The notes: generated by a model from the letters alone, not told the origin. A DNA stretch of 38,642 bases from an uncultured Phycisphaerales bacterium (GCA_905480395.1 CAJQQE010000059.1:1-38642); one strand, 5' to 3'; numbered from the stretch's first letter, positions 30,127 to 38,642 are shown. Program-made: numbers and translations.

Positions 30127-31647
30127 TTGATTCTTCAGGCTCGAAACATCGTCAAAAGATTCCCCGGCGTGCTCGCGCTCGACGGGGTTGATCTCGACGT
30201 CTCCGCGGGGGAGATTCTGGCGGTGGTCGGCGAGAACGGTGCCGGCAAGAGCACGCTTATGAAGATTCTGGCGGGTGACCTTCGGCCCGACGAAGGCCAG
30301 CTCTTAATCGATGGATCGCCGCTTCGTCTCCGCTCTCCCCGAGAGGCCATGCTGGCGGGTGTCTCCTTGATTCATCAGGAGTTGAGCCTCGCCGACAACC
30401 TCGATGTGGGGGCGAACATCCTGCTTGGCCGTGAACCCCGGATTGGCCCATTCCTCCGACGAGACGCGGCCCGTGCGGAGGCGAACGTGGCGTTGATGTC
30501 GGCGGGTCTCGACATTGACCCCGCGGCCTCGGTGGCAGATCTCGGAATGGGATCGCGGCAGTTGGTCGAGATTGCGAAAGCACTCTCAACGAAGGCTCGG
30601 GTGCTCATCATGGACGAGCCGACGTCCAGTCTTACCGCGGTCGAAGCGGATCGACTCTTCGAGACGATCGAACGGCTCCGTGATCAAGGCACCGCCATCA
30701 TCTACATCTCGCATCGACTCGGAGAGATCGAGCGTCTTGCGGATCGAGTCGAAGTCCTTCGAGACGGAAAGCATGTGGGAAGCCTGGTCGGATCGGAAAT
30801 CACTCGGGACAAGATCGTGTCACGAATGGTCGGCCGAGATCTGGATCGTACTCGTGGTCTCCGCGGTGAAGTCGACCTCGAGTTCGGGACGAACCCGCCG
30901 ATGCTTGAGGTGCGTGGGCTTCGAACCTCGCGATTTCCAGAATCTTCCATCGATCTCATCGTGCGGCGTGGCGAGATTGTGGCGATGGCGGGATTGGTTG
31001 GCGCCGGTCGAACCGAGTTACTCCGAGCGATCTTTGGCATCGATCGGCCGGTCGCGGGGTTGATCTCCGTCGAAGGCGAGGACGTTCGAGTCGAGCATCC
31101 GGCGGATGCGGCCGCCGCGGGCATCGCCTTTGTTCCGGAGGATCGAAAGGCCGATGGCCTGTTGCTCGAGGAGCCCATCGGCGAAAACATGACCCTTCCG
31201 AATCTGTCGGTGCATGCGAGGGTGGGCGTCATTCGTCATCGGCGTCGAGAGCGAGCAGTCGCCAGAGAACTCATCCATCAAATGGACGTTCGACCGGCCG
31301 AACCCGACTTGATCGCCGGTGGTTTGAGCGGTGGAAACCAACAGAAGGTCGCCGTGGGTCGATGGGTTGGCTGTGAACCTCGGGTCTTTCTGCTCGACGA
31401 GCCCACACGGGGCGTGGACGTGGCAGCGAAGGCCGAGATTCACGTGCTGCTTGATCGGCTCGCCCGAAGCGGGGTGGCGATCTTGGCCGCGAGCAGCGAG
31501 ATGGAGGAGCTCTTGGCGGTCTCTGACCGGGTCATCGTGATGCATGAAGGTCGTATTGCCGGTGATCTGGCTCGGCACGAAGTGTCCGAGGCTGCCATCA
31601 TGCGGCTGGCGACCGGCGGTGACCGGGAAGGGGCAACGTCTCGATGA
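30127..31647 (+). CDS. sugar ABC transporter ATP-binding protein with two cassettes (RbsA/MglA-like)
   Basis: 506 aa from a TTG at 30127 (no in-frame ATG nearby fits the family N-terminus LQARNIVKRFPGV). First cassette: Walker A GENGAGKST (35-43), 'LIHQELSL', Walker B VLIMDEPTSSL (159-169), His-loop 'ISHRL'. Its signature is degenerate (LGMGSRQLVEIAKAL), as normal for RbsA. Second cassette: altered Walker A VGAGRTELLRA (about 291-301), canonical LSGGNQQKV, and VFLLDEPTRGVDV. Two fused cassettes with one weak Walker A are the hallmark of carbohydrate importer type-2 ATPases. Its stop overlaps the permease start by ATGA. Confidence 0.92.
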   Translation: MILQARNIVKRFPGVLALDGVDLDVSAGEILAVVGENGAGKSTLMKILAGDLRPDEGQLLIDGSPLRLRSPREAMLAGVSLIHQELSLADNLDVGANILLGREPRIGPFLRRDAARAEANVALMSAGLDIDPAASVADLGMGSRQLVEIAKALSTKARVLIMDEPTSSLTAVEADRLFETIERLRDQGTAIIYISHRLGEIERLADRVEVLRDGKHVGSLVGSEITRDKIVSRMVGRDLDRTRGLRGEVDLEFGTNPPMLEVRGLRTSRFPESSIDLIVRRGEIVAMAGLVGAGRTELLRAIFGIDRPVAGLISVEGEDVRVEHPADAAAAGIAFVPEDRKADGLLLEEPIGENMTLPNLSVHARVGVIRHRRRERAVARELIHQMDVRPAEPDLIAGGLSGGNQQKVAVGRWVGCEPRVFLLDEPTRGVDVAAKAEIHVLLDRLARSGVAILAASSEMEELLAVSDRVIVMHEGRIAGDLARHEVSEAAIMRLATGGDREGATSR

Positions 31648-32630
31648 ACGGAGCGAAGAAGATTGTCGGCGTATTCAGCTTGCTGTTGGTCACGTGTGTT
31701 GCGACCTCGGCGTTGAGTCCCTATTTTCTCACCTCGTACAACCTCGAGAATCTGCTGCGAAGAACCTCGCTCTTTGGCGTCATCTCAATCGGCGCTGCAT
31801 TCGTCATCATCGTGGGTGGAATCGATCTCTCCATCGGCTCCGTCATCGCATTGGTCGGTTGTCTGCTTCCCTGGCTGCTGGTCGAGCACGGCGTCTCGGT
31901 TTGGATGGCAGTCCCGGGGGTACTCGGGCTGGGTCTCGTACTCGGCCTCTGTCATGGCCTCCTCGTTCAGCGGCTTCGATTACAACCGTTCATCGTCACC
32001 CTCTGCGGCTTACTCATTTATCGCGGGCTTGCTCGCGGGATCACCGGTGATCAGACCGTCGGTTTTCAAAATGAATTCAAGGGGCTTCGAAGCCTCGTCA
32101 AGACCCGCTTCCCGCTCCCGGGATTCGAAGATTTTGCCATCCCTTCGACGTTCGTCATCCTCCTGATCGTCTCGACCCTTGCGATCATTTTTCTTCGGTT
32201 CACGGTCTGGGGGCGACATCTGCTCGCCACCGGACGCAACGAATCGGCGGCGCGGCACGGTGGCATCCGCACTGGCCGATACATCGTGCTGGCCTACATG
32301 ATCTCCGCCGGACTCGCGGGCTTCGGCGGCATGCTCTTTATTCTGGATGTGGGCAGCGCCCAGCCGGCGGATTTCGGGAATTTCTACGAGTTATTCGCGA
32401 TTGCTGCGGCGGTCCTTGGTGGATGCAGTCTTCGCGGTGGGGAGGGTTCCGTGGTCGGGGTGATCATCGGCGCCGCGTTGATGCAAGTACTCCAGAATGC
32501 GATCACCCTGATCGACTGGATCCCTGACAACATCCAATACGCGGTGATCGGAGCGGTGATCATCGCCGGTGCCATCTCCGACGAAGGTTTTCGACGTATC
32601 GTCTCTCATCGTCGGCTCAGATCGCCATGA
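31644..32630 (+). CDS. sugar ABC transporter permease (RbsC-like)
   Basis: 328 aa, starting at the ATGA overlap with the ATPase gene. Eight to ten hydrophobic helices. Family signatures: 'GAAFVIIVGGIDLSIGSVIALVG', 'QPFIVTLCGLLIYRGLARGITGD', 'FTVWGRHLLATGRNESAARHGGIRTGR', 'LAGFGGMLFI', and 'ELFAIAAAVLGGCSLRGGEGSVVGVIIGAALMQVLQNAI'. It forms the membrane channel as a homodimer with the double-cassette ATPase. Length fits RbsC/MglC (about 320-335 aa). Confidence 0.92.
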   Translation: MNGAKKIVGVFSLLLVTCVATSALSPYFLTSYNLENLLRRTSLFGVISIGAAFVIIVGGIDLSIGSVIALVGCLLPWLLVEHGVSVWMAVPGVLGLGLVLGLCHGLLVQRLRLQPFIVTLCGLLIYRGLARGITGDQTVGFQNEFKGLRSLVKTRFPLPGFEDFAIPSTFVILLIVSTLAIIFLRFTVWGRHLLATGRNESAARHGGIRTGRYIVLAYMISAGLAGFGGMLFILDVGSAQPADFGNFYELFAIAAAVLGGCSLRGGEGSVVGVIIGAALMQVLQNAITLIDWIPDNIQYAVIGAVIIAGAISDEGFRRIVSHRRLRSP

Positions 32631-32682
32631 CTTACCGGCTCGCCCAGACCGAACTGGAACACGCTTGAATGGAGTTTCTCGT

Positions 32683-33852
32683 ATGCGACACCCGCTTTCT
32701 CTTGTCCTTCTCTGCCTTGCCGTCGGCGGTTCCGTCGGTTGCCAGAGTGGTGGTTCGATGAATTCCACGAGCGTTGAAGTCGAAACTTGGGGTGAACTCG
32801 ACGGTGATCGTGTTCAGCGATTCACCCTGCGCAACGGAAACGGCATGGAAGTCGATCTGTCTGACTACGGTGCCATGGTCACCAGGGTGCAAGTTGTCGA
32901 CCGAAATGGTCGAGCCGTCGATGTCGTTCTCGGATTCGACTCGATCGCAGAATATCCCGAGAAGAGCCAATACTTCGGTTGTACCGTGGGCCGCGTCGGT
33001 AATCGGATCGCCGGAGACGGCTTCGATCTCGACGGCCAGTCCTACCAGCTGGCCATCAATAACGGCCCAAATCACTTGCATGGTGGCGAGCGGGGATTCG
33101 ATAAGTATGTGTGGAAATCCACAGAAATCCTGACTTCACGGGGGCCGGGGGTTCGCTTCACCCGGACCAGTCCGGCGGGTGAAGAGGGGTACCCTGGGAC
33201 GCTCGAGGCTCAGGCAACCTACATCCTCACCGAAGAGGACGAATTGGTGATTCAGATGTCCGCCACCACTGATGCGGCGACGCCTTGCAACATCGTGCAT
33301 CACACCTACTGGAACCTCGGGGGCCACGGCTCTGGAACGGTCCTCGATGAGATGTTGGAGATCGACGCCGATCGATATACGCCAGTCGACGCGACTTTCA
33401 TACCGACCGGTGAGCTCGCCTCAGTTGACGGAACACCGCTCGACTTCCGGAACGGGAAAACGATCGGTTCGGATTTTGGGGCCTTTCCGGGGAACGGAGA
33501 TGATCCCGGAGGATTCGATCACAACCTATGCCTGAACGGCGAAGTCGGTGTACTTCGCGAAGTCGCCACGCTCTCTGATTCGAAGACGGGCATCGTTATG
33601 ACGATCTCAACCGACCAGCCGGGAATTCAGTTCTACACGGGTAATTTCCTGAATGGAATGACCGGCAAGGGTGGTGCCGAGTACCAGAAGAATGGTGCTT
33701 TGTGTTTGGAGACGCAGGCGTTCCCGGATTCGATTCATCATCAAGGCGAGCCCGGTTGGCCCGACGTCGTACTGAAGCCTGAAAATACCTATGGCCACGT
33801 GATGGTCCATCGATTCTCCACCGAGGGAATAGCGACCAGCGAATCAGAATGA
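32683..33852 (+). CDS. galM: aldose 1-epimerase (galactose mutarotase), exported lipoprotein form
   Basis: 389 aa from the ATG at 32683, with GGAG at 32671-32674; the frame is open to 32569 but this start gives a lipoprotein signal, MRHPLSLVLLCLAVGGSVGC (Cys20). It interconverts alpha and beta anomers of hexoses. Active-site motifs: 'NGPNHLHGGERGFDK' (substrate His), 'HHTYWNLGGHG' (catalytic acid His), and 'LCLETQAFPDSIHH' (catalytic base Glu). Export to the periplasm, unlike cytoplasmic GalM, fits feeding the correct anomer to the binding protein encoded upstream. It follows the permease by 52 nt and overlaps the next gene by ATGA. Confidence 0.92.
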   Translation: MRHPLSLVLLCLAVGGSVGCQSGGSMNSTSVEVETWGELDGDRVQRFTLRNGNGMEVDLSDYGAMVTRVQVVDRNGRAVDVVLGFDSIAEYPEKSQYFGCTVGRVGNRIAGDGFDLDGQSYQLAINNGPNHLHGGERGFDKYVWKSTEILTSRGPGVRFTRTSPAGEEGYPGTLEAQATYILTEEDELVIQMSATTDAATPCNIVHHTYWNLGGHGSGTVLDEMLEIDADRYTPVDATFIPTGELASVDGTPLDFRNGKTIGSDFGAFPGNGDDPGGFDHNLCLNGEVGVLREVATLSDSKTGIVMTISTDQPGIQFYTGNFLNGMTGKGGAEYQKNGALCLETQAFPDSIHHQGEPGWPDVVLKPENTYGHVMVHRFSTEGIATSESE

Positions 33853-34556
33853 ACGTCAGACCCCGAGGCCGTCGTCGTCAATACAGAATCGCGGCGTCGT
33901 TGATCTGCTACCTCGTTGGTTCGGCGGTGGGGGCCGTGATCTTGGGCATGGGCATTGCCATCTTTGCGGCGGACTCTTCTTTGGTCGTTCGCTTGCAATC
34001 AACGGAGGCGGCGGATCGGTCATGGTGGAAGTCAGAGGTTCCGACGAAGGAACGGATCGACTGGCGGCTTCGAGGTCGACGAAAGCAGACGACGTTTCCC
34101 GGGCTCGAGATCATTGAATACAAGGCTGGTGCTTTTTCTCTCGAGACTGGTCAACCAGAGACCGCCACCGCCACCCGCGTCGATGCTGGTTGGCCTTTTT
34201 TCTGTCTCACCGGCTCCTCTTGGTATCTGATGACCGCCAGCAGTCCGCCAGGCTCCCCGATCATCCTTGAGTCGAGTGCTTTTCGTTTCGAGACGGCGTC
34301 TGGTTCTCGGATCGTTCCGTGGCGACTTCGCCCGTTCGGGTTGTTGCTCAACGCGGTTGTGATGGGCTTGCTGGTGGCGATTGGTCCCACCATCTGGTTG
34401 CTCGCCCGTCGGATTGAACGCCGAATGAGAGGAAAATGCCCTGCTTGCGGCTATCCCACGGTCGGCGTTCGGTGTTCGGAATGTGGTCGCATCGGCCGGC
34501 ATCGGCATCTTGTTCCGGATGAACCTGATCGGCCGATGTTGACCCGGGAACCCTGA
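33849..34556 (+). CDS. two-helix membrane protein with C-terminal zinc ribbon
   Basis: 235 aa. A basic start (MNVRPRGRRRQ) leads to a transmembrane helix (about 14-40), then about 120 residues probably outside the membrane, a second helix (about 164-186), and a cytoplasmic tail with CX2C-X8-CX2C (Cys197, 200, 209, 212; CPACGYPTVGVRCSECG), a zinc-ribbon knuckle. Planctomycete genomes contain many small membrane proteins with this ribbon; their role is unknown. ATGA overlap with galM indicates translational coupling, though the link to sugar uptake is unclear. Confidence 0.72.
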   Translation: MNVRPRGRRRQYRIAASLICYLVGSAVGAVILGMGIAIFAADSSLVVRLQSTEAADRSWWKSEVPTKERIDWRLRGRRKQTTFPGLEIIEYKAGAFSLETGQPETATATRVDAGWPFFCLTGSSWYLMTASSPPGSPIILESSAFRFETASGSRIVPWRLRPFGLLLNAVVMGLLVAIGPTIWLLARRIERRMRGKCPACGYPTVGVRCSECGRIGRHRHLVPDEPDRPMLTREP

Positions 34557-34625
34557 CCGACGACGATCGTGGTGTTCTCTTCATCCGGCGCTCGCACGTC
34601 GGTTCACCGCCCCTCCGAGCGATGC

Positions 34626-35942
34626 ATGACCACGCGAACTTTTCAGGCCCCGAAGGGCACTCGAGATTTCTACCCCGAGGACATGGCTGTCCGTCGCCGG
34701 ATCGAATCGGCGTGGCGGGATGCCTCGGTACTCCATGGGTTCGAGGAGATCGAAGGTCCGACTTTCGAGAACCTCGATCTGTATACGGTCAAGAGCGGTG
34801 AAGGCATCGTGAGTGAACTTTTCTCCTTCCGACGAGCGGGGGGGTCCGACGACTATGCGCTTCGGCCGGAATTCACACCGACGCTCGCCCGCATGGTGGC
34901 GGCCAAAGGTGGAAGTTTGCAGCGCCCCGTCAAATGGTTTGCCATCCCCTCGCATTTTCGCGCGGAACGACCACAACGCGGCCGGTTACGAGAGTTCGTT
35001 CAATGGAACGTCGACATGCTCGGGCTTGATGCACCTTCCGCTGATGCGGAGGTCTTGGCGACCGGACTCGCCGCCATCGAAGCCCTGGGTCTTCGACCTG
35101 ACGTGGCGACGGTTCGAGTCAGTCACCGTGACGCGGTGAGCCGGGCGCTGGGTTCGTTGGGGGTGCGGGAGGATTCGATGCAGGCGGCGTTTCAGTTGCT
35201 CGATCGCCGCGACAAACTACCGCCTGAGATTTTCGGTGAGCGAGCCTCCGCACTTGGCCTCGACGCCGACGGACTGGCTGCCTTCGATCGACTCGCGCGA
35301 ACGCGCCGACCGCTGACCGCTGATCTTCGGGAATTGGCGTCGGAGACTGGCGTGCCAGAGGAGGCTTTTCGGCCAATGGCAGATTTGCGAGACGCGCTCG
35401 AAGACGCGGGAATTGCCGATTGGTGTGAGTGGGACCTCGGGATCGTCCGCGGGCTCGCGTATTACACCGGCACGGTCTTCGAAGTCCACGAGACGGGTGG
35501 AGCGGAGCGTGCGATCGCCGGTGGGGGTCGTTACGACGGACTGGTTGAGCTGATGGGTGGCCCACCGACCAGCGCCGTGGGATTCGGCATGGGAGACGTG
35601 GTCTTGGGTCTCGTACTCCGAGATCGTGGATTACTCGAAGGGATCGCGCCCCCGAAACCGTTGGTGTTCGTCATCGCGGCGGCCGAAGAGAGTGATCGGC
35701 CGGTGGATCGGATCTTGGGGACTCTTCGGAAAGCCGGCGTGCATGCGAGGCGCAGCTACCGGAGTACGCGAAACGTTGGAAAACTTCTCTCAGAGGCAGG
35801 ACGCAGCGGTGCGATGTACGCCGTGATCATTGGCCGAGAATTCGCAGAGGGAAACGTGGTGATCAAGGATCTTGAAGGCGGGACGCAAGAGATCGTTCCG
35901 ATCAATGAGATGGTCTCGCAATTTCAAAGGAACGCCTCATGA
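34626..35942 (+). CDS. hisS: histidyl-tRNA synthetase
   Basis: 438 aa from the ATG at 34626 (MTTRTFQAPKGTRDF); the upstream extension to 34569 is not conserved-looking. Class II synthetase: N-terminal 'PKGTRDFYPEDM', motif 1 region, 'ALRPEFTPTLARMVA', motif 2 'FRAERPQRGRLREFVQWNVDMLG', histidine-binding 'GLAYYTGTVFEVH', motif 3 'GGGRYDGLVELMGGPPTSAVGFGMG', and a C-terminal anticodon-binding domain starting near 'LVFVIAAAEES'. It charges tRNA-His. The motif-2 Arg and full length argue against the HisZ paralogue. The stop overlaps the next start by ATGA. Confidence 0.93.
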   Translation: MTTRTFQAPKGTRDFYPEDMAVRRRIESAWRDASVLHGFEEIEGPTFENLDLYTVKSGEGIVSELFSFRRAGGSDDYALRPEFTPTLARMVAAKGGSLQRPVKWFAIPSHFRAERPQRGRLREFVQWNVDMLGLDAPSADAEVLATGLAAIEALGLRPDVATVRVSHRDAVSRALGSLGVREDSMQAAFQLLDRRDKLPPEIFGERASALGLDADGLAAFDRLARTRRPLTADLRELASETGVPEEAFRPMADLRDALEDAGIADWCEWDLGIVRGLAYYTGTVFEVHETGGAERAIAGGGRYDGLVELMGGPPTSAVGFGMGDVVLGLVLRDRGLLEGIAPPKPLVFVIAAAEESDRPVDRILGTLRKAGVHARRSYRSTRNVGKLLSEAGRSGAMYAVIIGREFAEGNVVIKDLEGGTQEIVPINEMVSQFQRNAS

Positions 35943-36757
35943 GTACCCGCGTCGCATTCGTGGTTTTTCTTGCTCTGCTCTGGTCGCTCAACCTCGCGGC
36001 CGGGAATGATCCACCCGATGCGATTGCCGGCGACGACTTCGTGACCCAACCGGCATTCGAGGCCAACGACGCAGATCCAAATGATGGGGTTCGGATGCCG
36101 CCCCAGGTGGCGTCCCGGACTGGAGTCACCGCGGCCTTGTCGACCCTTGATGCGCCGCCTCCAGGCTTCGATGGAAAATCTGTGATGCTCGTGGTGCCGG
36201 GTCGTTCTTTGACCCTCTGGAAATCGGCCTCCGAAGCAGAAACCGCGGACGACTGGACCGTCGATCAGAAAGGGAATGTCCGGGCGGGCCGGCATGATCT
36301 GGCGACGATCGATCCGTATCGTGATTTTCAATTGCACTTGGAGTACTCCCTTCCGAGGACGCCCGGTCGGATCGGCATCAAGGCGGCTTCCACTGGCGTT
36401 CGGGTGCACGATCTATACGACATTGAGTTTCGAAATGACTACGGGCGACCACCAAAAATCACCAGCACGGGTGCGGTGTTAGGCATCGTGCCACCCGTGG
36501 CGAACGCCGTGCTCCCCGCGCCGGGCTGGCAGGCCGTGGATATCTATTTCCGCGCCCCTCGGATCGAATCGGGCGTGGTTCGAGAAGCCGCGCGACTCTC
36601 CATGATGATCAATGGCGTGTTGGTTCAGAACAATGCCATGCTCGACCCCAACGTCGGTGAGGGTAAAGAAAACCAACCTCCAGCGGATGGGCCCATCATC
36701 CTTGAGGGCGCCAACGAGACCGTGTACTTCCGGAATATCTGGATTCGACCGTCATGA
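35939..36757 (+). CDS. exported DUF1080 (3-keto-disaccharide hydrolase-like) protein
   Basis: 272 aa. Signal peptide MSTRVAFVVFLALLWSLNLAAG. Residues about 90-272 form the concanavalin-like DUF1080 beta sandwich: 'WTVDQKGNVRAG', 'DFQLHLEYSLP', 'GRIGIKAASTGVRVHDLYDIEFRNDYG', 'WQAVDIYFRAPR', and the diagnostic end 'GPIILEGANETVYFRNIWIRP'. DUF1080 proteins are greatly expanded in planctomycetes and are linked to glycan breakdown. ATGA overlaps join it to hisS upstream and mqnB downstream, an odd functional mix. Confidence 0.87.
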   Translation: MSTRVAFVVFLALLWSLNLAAGNDPPDAIAGDDFVTQPAFEANDADPNDGVRMPPQVASRTGVTAALSTLDAPPPGFDGKSVMLVVPGRSLTLWKSASEAETADDWTVDQKGNVRAGRHDLATIDPYRDFQLHLEYSLPRTPGRIGIKAASTGVRVHDLYDIEFRNDYGRPPKITSTGAVLGIVPPVANAVLPAPGWQAVDIYFRAPRIESGVVREAARLSMMINGVLVQNNAMLDPNVGEGKENQPPADGPIILEGANETVYFRNIWIRPS

Positions 36758-37401
36758 TCGATCGATCTCGAATTCTCGTGGTCGCCGCGACCGATCGGGA
36801 AGCGGACTGTTTTCGGGGATCTGGATTAAGGGTGATTGTGTCGGGGGTCGGGCGAACCAACGCGGCCGTCGCCACGACCCTAGCGGTCGCCGGTCGCACA
36901 GATTCTCCACTCGTGATCTCGGCCGGAATTGCCGGATCGTTGCCGGTCGGTGAGAACACGCCGAAGATCGGATCGCTGGTACTCGGAACGGCAGCCTGTT
37001 ACGCGGAAGAGGGTTTGATGACTGCGGAGGGATTCACATCCATCGCGGAGATGGGATTCCCGTTGGCCGCCTTTGCCGAGGGTAATTCGATCACCGCTGA
37101 CTCCGGGCTCTTTGAAGCATTGCGCGGCGCGTTTCCGGAAGTGGCGACCGGTCCGATTGCCACGGTCGCGACTTGTTCTGGCACGGATGGGCTTGCCGCC
37201 GAGATCGCCTTGCGGACCGGTGCAATCGCAGAAGCCATGGAAGGGGCCGCCGTCCTTCACGCCGCACGGCTTCTGGGGGCCGGTGCGGTCGAGCTTCGGT
37301 CGATCTCAAATCGCACCGGAGATCGTGAACGGCAAGATTGGCGGCTTCCCGAGGCTTTTGAGGCCCTCCGATCGGCGGCCGCGGCGTTGTCGTTGATCTG
37401 A
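36754..37401 (+). CDS. mqnB: futalosine hydrolase (menaquinone biosynthesis)
   Basis: 215 aa, MTAN/PNP nucleosidase fold. It removes the base from futalosine to give dehypoxanthine futalosine in the alternative menaquinone pathway. Signatures: 'VSGVGRTNAAVATTLAV', 'VISAGIAGSLP', 'IGSLVLGTAACYAEEG', 'GFPLAAF', 'VATCSGTDGLAAEIALRTGAIAEAMEGAAVLHAA' (catalytic Glu in EAMEGAAV), 'LRSISNRTGDRERQDWRL'. The SNRTGDR segment and the length fit MqnB rather than methylthioadenosine/SAH nucleosidase. No other mqn gene is in the window. ATGA overlap with the DUF1080 gene. Confidence 0.83.
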   Translation: MIDRSRILVVAATDREADCFRGSGLRVIVSGVGRTNAAVATTLAVAGRTDSPLVISAGIAGSLPVGENTPKIGSLVLGTAACYAEEGLMTAEGFTSIAEMGFPLAAFAEGNSITADSGLFEALRGAFPEVATGPIATVATCSGTDGLAAEIALRTGAIAEAMEGAAVLHAARLLGAGAVELRSISNRTGDRERQDWRLPEAFEALRSAAAALSLI

Positions 37402-37571
37402 CCGGAGACGGTTGATTCCCGGACCTGCCTTCACAGGCCGCATCACTCTGAACATCCTGTTGGACGTCTTGCGTCAACCATCCGGCATGGACTCAATAGG
37501 AGTCCCGGTCCGGTCGATGCCAGTTCAAGAACGGATTCGTTCCATCGATCCGGACTGGAGAAGACTCGCAT

Positions 37572-38642
37572 GCGCATTCCGAGAATATTCTCGAAAACGG
37601 TTTCGCCCGTGGTGGCGGACTTTGGTGCCTCGTCGGTGAAGTTGCTTCAACTCACTGGCGACGAGACGCCGCGAATTGTCGCTGCTGCGGAAATCGATAT
37701 TCCCGATGAGGCGAGAGGCAACGTCGACCGGCGATTTGCGTTCCTCGCCGAGGAACTCCCTGGTGCGCTCCGAAAGGGTGGTTTCGAGGGAAAACGTGTG
37801 ATGTGTTCGCCTGCGAGCTCACACTTCATTGTGCAGCAGACGCGAATTGACGAGTCGAGTCCGTTGTCCGCCGACGATCAGGTCAGCGCCGAAGTCGCCG
37901 GCCGTATGAACTGTCTTCCCACCGCCGTCATTGCGAGGTCATTCCCTACTCCGGGTAACAGTCGGGATCACGTGGTTCTTGCGATCGCCCGCGATGATGT
38001 GATGCGCCATGTGGATCTCTTCAAGCGATGCCGGTTCGATCTTGTGGGCGTTCAGCCGGATCATATTCCGATGCTTCACGCGTTCAATCACCTGCATCGC
38101 CGTTCCGAGGATCGATCGGTCAGCACGATGTACGTCGATGCCGGATGGGGGTCCGTCAAGGTCGCGGTCGCCCGCGGAACGGATTTGGTCTTCGCCCGCA
38201 TCATCCAAATCGGCGGACGGCAGTTTGACGAAATCTCGGCGGCGGCCTGGGGTTGTACCAACTCTGCGGCGAGAATTCGTCGAATTCAGGAAGAATCGGC
38301 GCAGGCGGCACCGAAACCGATGCGGTCGGCTCAAGCGATCAACGAAGATGAATCAGGTTCAGTTTTACTTCGAGTCGGCATGGCGAAGGCTGATACACAG
38401 GCGGAAGGCCACCGATCTGAGACGGTGGCCGATGCGATGCTGGCCGAAGATCGGCGCATCGGTGTCGAACCGACAACCCTGACCGGTGTGTCGACGGCCT
38501 ACCCTCAGCCGGACTTCATCGAGGTCCATGAAACCATTGCCGATGAACTTTCGATGTGCGCCCGATACGCCCAGGCATCTCTGGGAAGCCCGATCGATCG
38601 CATCGTGATGTTAGGCGGCGAGTCGCACAGCCGCCGCTTCGC
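37572..38642 (+). CDS. pilM: PilM-like actin-fold protein (open at the right edge)
   Basis: 357 codons from the ATG at 37572 to the window end with no stop; 3' incomplete. GGAG at 37557-37560 precedes the start. Actin-fold motifs: phosphate 1 'VADFGASSVKLLQL' (about 15-28), phosphate 2 'YVDAGWGSVKVAVARG' (188-203), adenosine 'IVMLGGESH' (345-353). 'IIQIGGRQFDEISAAAWGC' corresponds to the PilM 'GG..lt..ia' segment. In type IV pilus systems PilM is the cytoplasmic ATP-binding ring protein that binds the PilN N-terminus. A hydrophilic insertion of about 70 residues (about 243-315) interrupts the usual spacing before the last subdomain. pilN/pilO would be expected to the right. Confidence 0.78.

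Noticed and set aside
1-38642. tRNA, rRNA, insertion sequences, phage or integrase genes
   Set aside because: I scanned for T-loop-like GGTTCGAATCC motifs, transposase or integrase motifs and terminal repeats. The few GGTTCGAA hits lie inside coding frames without a cloverleaf, and no mobile-element gene was found.

Overview
The window looks like chromosomal DNA of a planctomycete, most likely a marine Phycisphaerae/Phycisphaerales-type bacterium. The DNA is GC-rich by eye. It encodes secreted FG-GAP proteins with a C-terminal doubled 'D-x-D-G-x-(V/I)-D-G-x-D-L' dockerin-like end, a TPR protein with two RNA-polymerase-alpha C-terminal domains, a membrane protein ending in a CPxC/CSEC zinc ribbon, a DUF1080 protein, a DUF1573 lipoprotein and a futalosine-pathway gene. 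This combination is familiar from that phylum, but the assignment is inference. I see no rRNA, tRNA, CRISPR array, insertion sequence or phage gene.

Layout. 1-8.7 kb: the 5' part of a secreted minus-strand protein, a 0.7 kb intergenic region with two striking inverted repeats, a DUF1573 lipoprotein converging on a TauE/SafE exporter, then a plus-strand run (3D-domain protein, ComM/YifB AAA+ protein, MATE exporter, tandem alpha-CTD protein) closed by a strong terminator. 8.8-15.3 kb: a Tat-exported SpoIID/LytB-like protein, a hairpin-bracketed non-coding interval, a membrane coiled-coil protein, and divergently from it an ECF-like sigma factor followed directly by a membrane Ser/Thr kinase with a large extracytoplasmic domain. 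15.3-26 kb: carbon metabolism (methylisocitrate lyase, citrate/2-methylcitrate synthase, 3-hydroxyacyl-CoA dehydrogenase, a B12-type acyl-CoA mutase large subunit) mixed with secreted proteins (CpeT-like lipoprotein, subtilase with a repeat region, seven-repeat FG-GAP protein). 26-28 kb: a glycine-rich RRM protein and a fatty-acid desaturase, each with its own terminator.

28-37.4 kb is a long plus-strand series: an SDR oxidoreductase, a complete sugar ABC importer (lipoprotein binding protein, double ATPase, permease), galactose mutarotase, a zinc-ribbon membrane protein, histidyl-tRNA synthetase, a DUF1080 protein and futalosine hydrolase (MqnB). Several junctions are ATGA overlaps, which implies tight co-transcription. 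The window ends inside a pilM-like gene that is open at the right edge.

The points most worth a second look are: the sigma factor/transmembrane kinase module with its divergent coiled-coil neighbour; the acyl-CoA mutase whose two specificity positions read Phe and Gln (isobutyryl-CoA mutase-like) rather than Tyr and Arg (methylmalonyl-CoA mutase); the tandem alpha-CTD protein; a phycobilin-lyase-family (CpeT) lipoprotein in a genome segment without photosynthesis genes; and the hairpin-bracketed low-GC interval near 10.4-10.8 kb.
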